Below, in pieces: positions 7,876 to 16,635 of a stretch of 64,000 nucleotides of DNA (its first letter is position 1; every line of letters begins with the position of its first letter). The stretch is taken from assembly GCA_942491975.1 (NCBI GenBank), contig CALOCY010000004.1, positions 2,356,001 to 2,420,000 of the forward strand, in the 5' to 3' direction. The notes beneath the pieces are model-generated. The model was not told the DNA's origin. It made no database searches and saw nothing but the letters and a program-made list of their open reading frames with translations. A program made the position numbers and the translations under genes. The stretch is from CALOCY01 sp942491975. GTDB taxonomy: Bacteria > Bacteroidota > Bacteroidia > Bacteroidales > Prolixibacteraceae.

Positions 7876-9015
7876 ATGAAGTCGGAGCAAAACTTTGACG
7901 ATATAAGACCTTTTAATAACGATGAGTTTAAGGCTGTCCTGAATAAATTGATCAATGACCCAAAATTTCAACCCATATTGGAAAATATTTATCAGACCCC
8001 TGAAAATATTGATGCAATAAAATCTCAGCTAACCCACATTGATAACAGGTATCATTTTCAACGAAAAATTATTTATCCTATTGCTCAACAGATTATTACC
8101 AACAGCACCAATGGGGTTTATTGCTCGGGGCTTGAGAATATTCAAAAAGACGAGTCTTATCTTTTTATATCCAACCACCGGGATATTATTCTTGATTCAG
8201 CCTTTCTGAATGTATTGATGTTCGATCAGGGGCTTAATACTACCGAAATAGCTATTGGCAGCAACCTGCTTATTTTCGATTGGATTACCAATATTGTCCG
8301 GTTAAACGGGGCATTTCTGGTCAAACGAAATATCCCGGTCAAGCAGATGCTGAAAACATCAAAAAAGTTGTCTGCTTACATCCGCCACACCATCAATGAG
8401 AAGAATGAGTCGGTGTGGATAGCACAGCGTGAAGGACGGACAAAAGATGGCAACGACCAAACGCAAATTGCCCTCCTGAAGATGCTCAATATGAGTAACC
8501 AGGGTTCGTTTTCTGAAGGGTTTAAGGAACTAAAACTGGTGCCTTTATCCATATCGTATGAGATTGAACCCTGCGGCAACGAAAAGGTGGCTGAGTTGCT
8601 TGCCCGCCAAAAAGATCCTGATTTTCAGAAGACAGCCAAAGATGACCTGATGGCGATGGCCGGCGGTTTAAAAAACGACAAAGGCGGGGTGAACTTTGCC
8701 TTTGGCAATCCTATTGACCTTCAGCTTGACAAAATAGGTGAAACGGGAAATACCAACGAAAAACTGGCGAAATTGGCAGCACATATTGACCTGCGCATTC
8801 ATAAAAACTACAAACTCTGGCCCAATAATTATATTGCTTACGACCTGCTCAACGGCTCAGAGAAGTATGCAGCACACTACACACACGAAGAGAAAGAAGC
8901 ATTTACGGCACTTACCGAAAACCGGCTGGAGTTGTTGGGTGAGGAAAAAGAAGAGGCTAAACCACTGTGGCTGAAAATGTATGCCACCCCTGTAGATAAC
9001 CACGACCTCACGTAA
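7876..9015 (+). CDS. Lysophospholipid/glycerol acyltransferase family protein
   Basis: A 379-residue PlsC-superfamily acyltransferase, expected to move an acyl chain to a glycerolipid or similar acceptor at the inner membrane face. Block I is SNHRDIILD (99-107), block II GAFLVKR and block III REGRTKDG. The spacing from the catalytic His101 to the following Asp is H-x5-D107 rather than the classical H-x4-D, or D103 may serve; this may be a subfamily trait. A long C-terminal part (residues 230-379) is outside the core domain. The next gene begins 3 bases after its stop, so they form a two-gene operon. The exact acceptor is unknown. Confidence 0.8.
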   Translation: MKSEQNFDDIRPFNNDEFKAVLNKLINDPKFQPILENIYQTPENIDAIKSQLTHIDNRYHFQRKIIYPIAQQIITNSTNGVYCSGLENIQKDESYLFISNHRDIILDSAFLNVLMFDQGLNTTEIAIGSNLLIFDWITNIVRLNGAFLVKRNIPVKQMLKTSKKLSAYIRHTINEKNESVWIAQREGRTKDGNDQTQIALLKMLNMSNQGSFSEGFKELKLVPLSISYEIEPCGNEKVAELLARQKDPDFQKTAKDDLMAMAGGLKNDKGGVNFAFGNPIDLQLDKIGETGNTNEKLAKLAAHIDLRIHKNYKLWPNNYIAYDLLNGSEKYAAHYTHEEKEAFTALTENRLELLGEEKEEAKPLWLKMYATPVDNHDLT

Positions 9016-9018
9016 GCA

Positions 9019-9675
9019 ATGATTAACGGTTTCAGGAATATTATTTGGGACTGGAACGGAACCCTGCTGAATGATCGACAGACCTGTGTGGATTCCATCA
9101 ATGTATTGCTCAAAAGGCGGGAATTGCCTTCGCTAACCATTGAGCATTATCAGGAAGTATTCGATTTTCCTGTAAAAGAGTATTATGCCCGCATCGGGTT
9201 TGATTTTACCCGGGAACCTTTTGAGATACCTGCCAACGAGTTTATTGCTGAATATTACCACCGGGTAAAGCATTGCTCACTGCATAACGATGTAACCACC
9301 ATATTAACTGCACTCCGCCAACAAGGTATCCGCCAATTTGTGCTTTCGGCTATGGAACATGCATCGTTGGAGAAAACCCTCACCCAACAAGGCATTTTGC
9401 CTTATTTTGAGCATATTTCGGGGTTAGACAACCACCATGCCGCCTCAAAAGCAGAGAATGGTGTACAATTGATGAACCGGTTGCAATTGAATCCGGCTGA
9501 AACCTGCCTGATAGGCGATACTACCCACGATTTTGAAGTGGCAAATAGTTTGGGATGTAAATGCCTGCTATTCTCGGGGGGGCATCAGTCCAAACGACGC
9601 CTGGCAGCTACCGGAAGTCCGGTTATCAAAGCTCTTTTAGAGCTGATCACTGACAATTGTTTAATCAATGCTTGA
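9019..9675 (+). CDS. HAD-family hydrolase (phosphoglycolate-phosphatase-like)
   Basis: A 218-residue HAD subfamily IA protein. Motif I is D11-W-N-G-T-L, motif III a lysine in the ASKAEN region, and motif IV GDTTHD near residue 163, all around an alpha-helical cap. The residue two after the nucleophile is Asn13 instead of the usual Asp acid/base; the DWNGTL variant recurs in a subset of HAD proteins, so this may be a subfamily trait. It follows the acyltransferase gene by three bases. The last 11 bases overlap the end of the converging lipoprotein gene. The substrate is unknown; small sugar phosphates are typical for the family. Confidence 0.8.
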   Translation: MINGFRNIIWDWNGTLLNDRQTCVDSINVLLKRRELPSLTIEHYQEVFDFPVKEYYARIGFDFTREPFEIPANEFIAEYYHRVKHCSLHNDVTTILTALRQQGIRQFVLSAMEHASLEKTLTQQGILPYFEHISGLDNHHAASKAENGVQLMNRLQLNPAETCLIGDTTHDFEVANSLGCKCLLFSGGHQSKRRLAATGSPVIKALLELITDNCLINA

Positions 9676-10165
9676 AATAAGAAATATAGATCATATCAAC
9701 GAGCGGATCAATAGAGTAATGAACAGTATCTAATCTCAAAGTCAATTTTGTTTCATTAAGCTCTATTATCTCTTGACAAACATTAAAATCATAGTGCCAA
9801 CCCCTACTACCGCCCCAAATTGTATCTTCAACTGTAAATGATAAACTTCCTGTTGTAAACAAAAAATCTTTATCACCACTCAAAACCCAACTCCCTTCGA
9901 AGATAGAATCTGCATAAGATCTTATCTCAACATCTGTATAATGAAAAGTTCCATCGTCATAAAAAGTATAAACTGAGTTAAGAAAATTTTCAATAGTATC
10001 AATTCTATTTAATGCATCATCAACATAAATAACTCTTTCAGTAAATTCAGTCACCCAACTATCCTTGGTCAAATAGTATTCTGCCGAACGATTTTCATCG
10101 TCTTCTGTACAAGCACACACTATACATACAAGTAGAATAAGCTGCCATTTGATTAAATTTTTCAT
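9665..10165 (-). CDS. Small predicted lipoprotein of unknown function
   Basis: A 166-residue protein starting MKNLIKWQLIL, with a type II signal peptide and lipobox V-C-A-C19, then an acidic linker (TEDDENRS). Several beta-strand-like segments follow (YTFYDDGTFHYTD, EGSWVLSGDKDFLF), giving a lipocalin-like feel. Such small lipoproteins are common in Bacteroidetes and mostly uncharacterised. The ATG at 10165 fits the signal peptide; an earlier start at 10180 would add MDDYC. It begins 17 bases after recJ on the same strand and probably rides on its transcript. Its A/T-rich, low-GC coding style differs from recJ, suggesting later acquisition. Confidence 0.6.
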   Translation of the reverse strand: MKNLIKWQLILLVCIVCACTEDDENRSAEYYLTKDSWVTEFTERVIYVDDALNRIDTIENFLNSVYTFYDDGTFHYTDVEIRSYADSIFEGSWVLSGDKDFLFTTGSLSFTVEDTIWGGSRGWHYDFNVCQEIIELNETKLTLRLDTVHYSIDPLVDMIYISYFKH

Positions 10166-10182
10166 ACAATAATCATCCAAGT

Positions 10183-11907
10183 TTACAGCACTTCTCTTCT
10201 TCGAATATCCCTCACATACATCTGAATGGTGGTTTTTCCTCTGAACTCATTTTCCATCACCGAGAAACAGACATCAAACGATGATCCTTTTTTCACAATA
10301 TCAAACTTATCGGCCTGTGAAAAAGCAATGCCCGGATAGACTGAGCTGGAACCATTGGGCTCCACCAAATCCAGTTTCAGGTGCTCCTGGTTTTTCCCCA
10401 CTAACCGGCTTGTTCCGTAATCAATCACATCTTCAATCACAAAAACCGGTCGCATATTATGTGGGCCATAAGGTTCAAATTGTTTTAATAAACGTACAAA
10501 TTTAGGCGTTAAATCAGGTAACATCAGGCGGGAATCCACATCAATTGATTGTACGGTTTGTTGCTCGGAAATAGAGTTAGCCACAATCTCTTCAAACCGC
10601 CGTGAAAACTCCGGTATATTTTCAATGCGCATGGTCAGCCCGGCAGCATACATATGTCCGCCATATGATTCCAGCAAATCACTGCACTGCCCTACGGCCT
10701 CATACAAATCAAATTCTTTAACCGACCGTGCCGACCCCGTAGCAAGCCCGTTCGATTCGGTCAGGATAACTGTTGGCCGGTAATAATTCTCCGTAAGCCG
10801 CGAAGCAACAATTCCCACTACCCCTTTATGCCAGTCACGGTTGTACAACACCGTTGTTTTCCGGCTAAGCATTTCAGGATCATGTTTAATCATATTCAAT
10901 GCCTCTTCCGTGATATCCCTGTCCAGCATCTTACGAATCTCATTGAATGAGTCAATCTCTTCACCCAGACGGGCAGCCTCCTTTTCATCTTCCTGGACAA
11001 GTATGTCAACTGATTTTCCGCCATGCTCAATCCTGCCCGAAGCATTCAACCGGGGGCCAATTTTGAACACAATATCACTAATCGACATCTCTTCACCCAG
11101 CAACCCGGCACACTTTATAATGGTTTTTAACCCCACGGAAGGATCAGAACTTAATTTTCGAAGCCCGTGAAAGGAAAGCACCCTGTTTTCACCGGTAATA
11201 GGCACAATATCAGAGGCAATACTCACCACCACCAAATCAAGCAGTTCATACACACCCGATTCGGATAAATCATTGTGCCTGCAATACGCTTGCAGCAACT
11301 TAAAGCCTACGCCGCAACCGGAAAGCTCTTTATACGGATAATTACAATCAACACGTTTGGGATCAAGTACAGCCACTGCATCGGGAATATCTTCATCCGG
11401 ATTATGGTGGTCACAAACAATAAAATCAATGCCCAGGTCTCTGGCCATCCCGATTTTATCAGCTGCTTTAATCCCACAGTCCAGCGCAATAATAAGCGAA
11501 ATATTATTGTCGCGGGCAAAATCGATGCTCTTTTTCGAAATGCCATACCCTTCAGTATACCTGTCCGGGATATAATATTCGATGCGTGAAAACTTATCCT
11601 TCAGAAAAAAATACATCATGGCAACCGAAGTGGTTCCGTCCACATCGTAATCACCATATATCATCACCCGTTCATCCTGCTCAATTGCCCTGTTAAGCCG
11701 CTCAACGGCTTTATCCATATCCTTCATCAGAAATGGATCGTGAAGATCGGAAAGTTTGGGACGAAAGAAATTACGGGCTTCGTCAAACGTATTTATCCCT
11801 CTCTGCACCAACATATTTGCTATTATCATATCAATATTCAGTGCAGCCGATAAATGCTTTATCGTATTTACATCCCCCTGTTCTTTAAAACTCCAAATCT
11901 TCTCCAT
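10183..11907 (-). CDS. recJ: Single-stranded-DNA-specific exonuclease RecJ
   Basis: A 574-residue RecJ, the 5-prime to 3-prime ssDNA exonuclease used in recombination and mismatch repair. DHH-domain motifs are visible: GDYDVDG at 85-91 (motif I), ALDCG and CDHHNPD around 152-168 (motifs II and III), GPRLNASGRI near 285, and the DHHA1 motif GGHMYAAGLTM near 418. A C-terminal OB-fold part completes the protein. Length and order are normal. Start ATG at 11907, MEKIWSFKEQ. Confidence 0.95.
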   Translation of the reverse strand: MEKIWSFKEQGDVNTIKHLSAALNIDMIIANMLVQRGINTFDEARNFFRPKLSDLHDPFLMKDMDKAVERLNRAIEQDERVMIYGDYDVDGTTSVAMMYFFLKDKFSRIEYYIPDRYTEGYGISKKSIDFARDNNISLIIALDCGIKAADKIGMARDLGIDFIVCDHHNPDEDIPDAVAVLDPKRVDCNYPYKELSGCGVGFKLLQAYCRHNDLSESGVYELLDLVVVSIASDIVPITGENRVLSFHGLRKLSSDPSVGLKTIIKCAGLLGEEMSISDIVFKIGPRLNASGRIEHGGKSVDILVQEDEKEAARLGEEIDSFNEIRKMLDRDITEEALNMIKHDPEMLSRKTTVLYNRDWHKGVVGIVASRLTENYYRPTVILTESNGLATGSARSVKEFDLYEAVGQCSDLLESYGGHMYAAGLTMRIENIPEFSRRFEEIVANSISEQQTVQSIDVDSRLMLPDLTPKFVRLLKQFEPYGPHNMRPVFVIEDVIDYGTSRLVGKNQEHLKLDLVEPNGSSSVYPGIAFSQADKFDIVKKGSSFDVCFSVMENEFRGKTTIQMYVRDIRRREVL

Positions 11908-12201
11908 GCGCTTGAATAGAATCCCCCTTAATTTATATCTTTCAAATGTATAAAATGCTTAAGGTTCTGAAAAGGTTTTTACAGACAATAATTCAGGTTT
12001 TATCAATAATTATCATTAATAATAAGATTATCAGATTATTAAGCATAAAAAATCGGGTGGAAGATCGAAGTCAAAAGTAACAGAAATCGACAAAACAGAG
12101 TGCTGTTGAGCTTTCTGTTTTTTGCCTTGATGCCCGTATATTTCAATCAGCTCATCACCCCAACTTGTCCCGGCCCTTCGGGGTCAATCTATTATATTTT
12201 T

Positions 12202-12209
12202 TATCTTTG
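12202..12209 (+). promoter_or_regulatory. Bacteroidetes -7 box for lysS
   Basis: TATCTTTG matches TAnnTTTG and lies 44 bases before the lysS start. The rest of the 346-base recJ-lysS divergent gap (11908-12253) is AT-rich. It contains a small GC-rich hairpin-like stretch (cccggcccttcgggg, 12169-12183) just upstream, but no other recognisable element. Confidence 0.55.
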
Positions 12210-12253
12210 CAGAAATTATCCATAAACAATCATTTAAAAACAAGCAGGTAACG

Positions 12254-13981
12254 ATGAGCATTCATGAGCTAAGCGAACAGGAAGTTATTCGCAGAAATTC
12301 TATGCAACGGCTAAAAGAACTGGGGATCAATCCATTTCCGGCAGAAGAATACATAACCAACACCTTCACTACTGATATCCATGAAAATTACGATCCCGAA
12401 AAGGAAAACTTTCAGGATGTAGCCATTGCAGGCCGCTTAATGAGCCGTCGTATTATGGGCAAGGCCTCATTTGCCGGACTACAGGACGAAAAAGGCAGGA
12501 TACAGCTCTATTTTAACCGGGATGAAATTTGTCCGGATGAAGACAAAACCCTGTACAATGAAGTGTTCAAAAGATTGCTTGATATTGGTGACATTATTGG
12601 CGTAAAAGGCCATGTATTCAAAACACAGATGGGTGAAACCTCCATTCTTGTGAAAGAATTTACGCTTTTAAGCAAAGCCCTTCGCCCCCTGCCCATTGTA
12701 AAAGAGAAAGACGGAAAAACATACGATGCATTTACTGACCCCGAACAACGCTACCGCATGCGTTATGTCGACCTGATTGTCAACCCACAGGTGCGGGATG
12801 CGTTCATAAAACGCACAAAAATTATCAACACCATGCGGGAAATGTTCAATGAAATGGGGTTTATGGAAGTAGAAACACCTATCCTTCAGCCCATCCCGGG
12901 AGGTGCAGCTGCACGCCCGTTTATTACCCACCACAATAGTCTGGATATGCCGCTCTACCTGCGTATTGCCAATGAGCTTTACCTAAAACGGCTGATTGTA
13001 GGGGGATTTGAAGGGGTTTATGAGTTCTCTAAAGATTTCCGAAACGAAGGAATGGACAGGACACACAACCCGGAATTTACGGTGATGGAAATTTATGTGG
13101 CCTACAAAGATTACAACTGGATGATGGCATTCACCGAAAAAATGATTGAACGCGTGGCCCTGGCATTGCACGGAACAACCAAAGTGCCATTTGGCGATCA
13201 GGTTATCGACTATAAAGCCCCGTTTAACCGTATAACCATGTACGATGCCATTAATACACATACCGGATACGATATTTCGGGCATGGATGAAGCACAACTG
13301 CGTGAAGTGTGCGACAAACTAAACATTGAACACGACGAATCAATGGGCAAAGGCAAACTGATTGACGAGATTTTTGGCGAAAAATGTGAACACAACTATA
13401 TCCAGCCCACATTTATTATTGACTACCCCAAAGAGATGTCGCCGCTCACCAAAGAGCACCGGAGCAACCCCGGCCTTACCGAACGTTTTGAGCTAATGGT
13501 AAACGGGAAAGAACTTTGTAATGCTTACTCCGAATTGAATGACCCCATTGATCAGTTGGAACGTTTCCGTGATCAACTGCTGCTTTCTGAGAAAGGAGAT
13601 GATGAGGCCATGTTTATTGATCACGACTTTGTACGTGCGCTGGAATACGGTATGCCGCCAACTTCGGGAATGGGAATTGGCATTGACCGATTGGCCATGT
13701 TTATGACCAACAATCCATCCATTCAGGATGTGCTTTTCTTCCCACAGATGAAACCTGAAGTAAAAGCAAAAGTAGACACCATTGAAGATTTTGAAGCGTT
13801 AGGCATTCCCTCAGAATGGGTGAGCGTACTTCAAAGCATGGGATTCAAAACGATTGGAAAACTCAAAGAAGCCAAGCCCGGAAAACTATTCAATGACCTG
13901 TGTGGACACAACAAAAAAAATAAGCTGGGGTTGGCCAATCCGGCCATGGAAGATGTAAAAAAATGGCTGGCAGAAGCTTAG
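12254..13981 (+). CDS. lysS: Lysyl-tRNA synthetase, class II
   Basis: A 575-residue LysRS that charges tRNA-Lys. It has an N-terminal OB-fold anticodon-binding domain (about residues 55-160), then the class II catalytic core with motif 2 FRNEGMDRTHNPEFT and motif 3 GMGIGIDRLAMF. A roughly 65-residue C-terminal tail (VLQSMGFKTIGKLKEAKPGKL ...) extends past the standard LysRS end; as far as I recall, Bacteroidetes LysRS proteins share it. gpsA starts 5 bases after the stop, so lysS-gpsA form an operon, and pgi may be read with them. Confidence 0.96.
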   Translation: MSIHELSEQEVIRRNSMQRLKELGINPFPAEEYITNTFTTDIHENYDPEKENFQDVAIAGRLMSRRIMGKASFAGLQDEKGRIQLYFNRDEICPDEDKTLYNEVFKRLLDIGDIIGVKGHVFKTQMGETSILVKEFTLLSKALRPLPIVKEKDGKTYDAFTDPEQRYRMRYVDLIVNPQVRDAFIKRTKIINTMREMFNEMGFMEVETPILQPIPGGAAARPFITHHNSLDMPLYLRIANELYLKRLIVGGFEGVYEFSKDFRNEGMDRTHNPEFTVMEIYVAYKDYNWMMAFTEKMIERVALALHGTTKVPFGDQVIDYKAPFNRITMYDAINTHTGYDISGMDEAQLREVCDKLNIEHDESMGKGKLIDEIFGEKCEHNYIQPTFIIDYPKEMSPLTKEHRSNPGLTERFELMVNGKELCNAYSELNDPIDQLERFRDQLLLSEKGDDEAMFIDHDFVRALEYGMPPTSGMGIGIDRLAMFMTNNPSIQDVLFFPQMKPEVKAKVDTIEDFEALGIPSEWVSVLQSMGFKTIGKLKEAKPGKLFNDLCGHNKKNKLGLANPAMEDVKKWLAEA

Positions 13982-13986
13982 GAACT

Positions 13987-14982
13987 ATGCTAAGTAACCT
14001 GAAAATAGCAATTATAGGAGGCGGAAGTTGGGCTACAGCATTGGCCAAAATGCTGTTGACCAATATTGACTCGCTCAACTGGTACTTGAGAAAACCGGAA
14101 AGTATTGCGCTTTTTAAGCAGTTTGGGCACAATCCCTTTTACCTCAGAGGAGTGGAATTCGATACCGATAAAATCAACTTCTATCACAATATCAATGCCA
14201 TCGTGGAAGATTCTGATATCCTTATTTTTGCCATTCCTTCAGCATTTTTAAAAACCGGGTTAGAAAAACTGACTGTCGATATCAGCGATAAATTTGTGGT
14301 CTCGGCCATCAAGGGGATTGTCCCGGAAGACAACCTTATTATCGGTGAATTTTTCAATAAACACTACAACGTTAGCTTTGAAAACATTGGCGTAATTGCA
14401 GGGCCGTGCCATGCCGAGGAAGTAGCACTGGAACGGCTTTCATACCTTACCATAGCCTGTCAGGAGACGAAAAAAGCACGTGCTTTTGCCTTTAAGCTGG
14501 AAACGCCTTATGTCCGTACACACATCTCTGATGATATATGGGGGACAGAGTATGCCGCCCTGCTGAAAAATGTTTTTGCCATAGCTGCCGGCATCTGTCA
14601 CGGGCTGCGTTATGGCGACAACTTTCAGGCCGTGCTTATTTCCAATGCGATACAGGAAATCAAGCGTTTTGTCGATACCGTACACCCCATCACCCGGGAC
14701 ATTAAAAGCTCGGCCTATTTAGGCGACCTGCTGGTAACCGCTTACTCACAATTCAGCCGTAACCGTACCTTTGGGACAATGATTGGGAAAGGCTACTCGG
14801 TACGCAATGCACAACTGGAAATGCACATGGTAGCCGAAGGCTATTATGCCGTGAAATGTATCAAAGAGATCAACGAAAATTACCATGTGAACATGCCCAT
14901 TACCGACGCTGTTTACAATATTTTGTACGAAAACATATCTCCCGTTATAGAGATTCGTCTATTATCGGAAAACCTTAGATAA
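13987..14982 (+). CDS. gpsA: Glycerol-3-phosphate dehydrogenase [NAD(P)+]
   Basis: A 331-residue GpsA, reducing dihydroxyacetone phosphate to sn-glycerol-3-phosphate for phospholipid synthesis. The Rossmann motif GGGSWATA is at 11-18, the catalytic lysine region follows in LLKNVFAIAAG, and SSAYLGDLLVTAYSQFSRNRTFG is typical of the C-terminal domain. The ATG at 13987, five bases after lysS, was preferred; an upstream ATG at 13963 would overlap lysS and add eight foreign residues. Position 11 carries a third Gly (GGGSW), where many relatives have G-A-G-S-W. Confidence 0.95.
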   Translation: MLSNLKIAIIGGGSWATALAKMLLTNIDSLNWYLRKPESIALFKQFGHNPFYLRGVEFDTDKINFYHNINAIVEDSDILIFAIPSAFLKTGLEKLTVDISDKFVVSAIKGIVPEDNLIIGEFFNKHYNVSFENIGVIAGPCHAEEVALERLSYLTIACQETKKARAFAFKLETPYVRTHISDDIWGTEYAALLKNVFAIAAGICHGLRYGDNFQAVLISNAIQEIKRFVDTVHPITRDIKSSAYLGDLLVTAYSQFSRNRTFGTMIGKGYSVRNAQLEMHMVAEGYYAVKCIKEINENYHVNMPITDAVYNILYENISPVIEIRLLSENLR

Positions 14983-15142
14983 TAATAGACTGTTAGATTT
15001 TCAGACTATTTTGAAATTAGACTGAGCAAAAAAACGATTGAAACCGTTTAGATTCTTTCTGTGACATACTAAATTCCTACCGCTGAAGCGGCAGGTTATG
15101 TTTCAGGCTTATTTTCAACTCAAATTTGCAAAAAACCTGTTT

Positions 15143-16489
15143 ATGGGAAATATACAACTCAACTTAGACAAAATTAAAGGCTTTGTTTCTGAAGAGACAA
15201 TCACTGCCTTCAACATCGAATTTCAAAAACATAATGAGGCATTGCACAACAAAACCGGAAAAGGGAATGACTTTTTGGGATGGGTCAATCTTCCCTCATC
15301 AATAACAACGCAAGAAATTGCCGATATTGAGGCAACTGCAAAAAAAATACACCAAAAGAATATCGATATTTTCGTGGTGGTAGGCATTGGAGGATCGTAC
15401 CTTGGAGCTAAAGCCGTAATTGATGCACTGAGCGATAGCTTTGCCCATATCAAAAGCAGCAATAAACATCCGTTGGTGATATTTGCAGGACAAAATATCA
15501 GTGAAGATTACCTGTATGAGCTACGCCAATTACTCAACGAAAAAGAGTATGCTATGGCTGTAATCTCCAAATCGGGTACCACTACCGAACCTGCCCTTGC
15601 TTTCCGTATACTGAAACAGGATATGGAAACTAAATACGGCGTAGCAGAAACTCGCGAGCGCATTGTTGCCATTACCGACGCGCAGAAAAGAGCATTGCGC
15701 TTGTTGGCTGATCAGGAGGGCTATAAAACATTTGTGATCCCCGATGATGTAGGCGGGCGCTACTCGGTACTCACCCCTGTTGGATTGGTCGCCATTGCCA
15801 TAGCCGGATTTGATATTCAAACGTTGATTAACGGTGCACGTGATATGGAGGAAGCTACCAGTCCCGATGTGCCATACGAGAGAAATATTGCAGCCCGGTA
15901 TGCTGCCGTGCGTAATGCCCTCTATCAAAAAGGCAGGCTCATCGAGATTCTGGTGAACTACAACCCTAAACTACAATACCTGGCAGAGTGGTGGAAACAG
16001 CTGTACGGCGAAAGTGAAGGAAAAGAAGGCAAAGGCATTTTTCCGGCCAGTTGCAACTTTACCTCCGACCTGCACTCCATGGGACAGTATATTCAGGAGG
16101 GCGAACGCAAACTCTTTGAAACCGTTATCTCTGTAAAAAAGCCTGACCATGAGGTGCGCGTGCCGCAAGACGAAGCCAACCTTGACAAACTCAACTACCT
16201 TGCCGGAAAACGTGTGGACGAGGTAAACAAAATGGCCGAACTGGGCACACTGCTGGCCCACGTGGATGGTGGTATCCCCAACATTCAAATAGAATTACCT
16301 CGACTGAACGAATACTATTTGGGACAATTGATCTACTTTTTTGAAAAAGCATGCGGGCTAAGCGGTTACCTGCTGGGCGTGAACCCGTTCGACCAACCCG
16401 GCGTGGAAGCCTACAAACGTAACATGTTTGCCCTGCTCGAAAAACCGGGGTTTGAAGCAGAGACAAAACAGATTAAAGAACGATTATAA
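15143..16489 (+). CDS. pgi: Glucose-6-phosphate isomerase
   Basis: A 448-residue phosphoglucose isomerase of the shorter bacterial type (glucose-6-P to fructose-6-P). Signatures seen are VVGIGGSYLGAKAV, SKSGTTTEPALAF, GGRYSVLTPVGL and the C-terminal NPFDQPGVEAYKRN. The ATG at 15143 (MGNIQLNLDKIKGF) matches the family; an in-frame start at 15098 adds 15 unrelated residues. The 160-base gap after gpsA contains a degenerate tagact/tagattt-rich stretch and a small hairpin (ccgctgaagcgg, 15080-15091). A strong terminator follows at 16575. Confidence 0.96.
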   Translation: MGNIQLNLDKIKGFVSEETITAFNIEFQKHNEALHNKTGKGNDFLGWVNLPSSITTQEIADIEATAKKIHQKNIDIFVVVGIGGSYLGAKAVIDALSDSFAHIKSSNKHPLVIFAGQNISEDYLYELRQLLNEKEYAMAVISKSGTTTEPALAFRILKQDMETKYGVAETRERIVAITDAQKRALRLLADQEGYKTFVIPDDVGGRYSVLTPVGLVAIAIAGFDIQTLINGARDMEEATSPDVPYERNIAARYAAVRNALYQKGRLIEILVNYNPKLQYLAEWWKQLYGESEGKEGKGIFPASCNFTSDLHSMGQYIQEGERKLFETVISVKKPDHEVRVPQDEANLDKLNYLAGKRVDEVNKMAELGTLLAHVDGGIPNIQIELPRLNEYYLGQLIYFFEKACGLSGYLLGVNPFDQPGVEAYKRNMFALLEKPGFEAETKQIKERL

Positions 16490-16508
16490 AAACGAAAGAT
16501 TCTCAACT

Positions 16509-16530
16509 CGCAAGTCTCCAGACTTGTGCG
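16509..16530. repeat. Small intergenic palindrome
   Basis: caagtct-cc-agacttg, with flanking cg/gcg, 20 bases after the pgi stop. A related half (agtctaagactgcaagtt) follows at 16547-16564. It looks like a dispersed repeat remnant rather than the pgi terminator, which lies further on. Confidence 0.5.
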
Positions 16531-16574
16531 TAAAAGAGTAGAAAATAGTCTAAGACTGCAAGTTATCTCATACA

Positions 16575-16606
16575 AAAAAGAGACTGTTTTTAAGACAGTC
16601 TCTTTT
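16575..16606. terminator. Bidirectional terminator between pgi and the SusD gene
   Basis: aaaagagactgt - short T/A loop - acagtctctttt. The 12-bp stem has A tracts on one side and T tracts on the other, between converging genes, so it can end both transcripts. Confidence 0.85.
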
Positions 16607-16635
16607 AAATATCTAAGCGATTATATTAGTTGCTT

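Noticed and set aside
14983..15040. tagact/tagattt-rich stretches here, at 33525-33570 and at 43345-43385
   Set aside because: They look alike, but are low-complexity and could not be aligned convincingly by eye.
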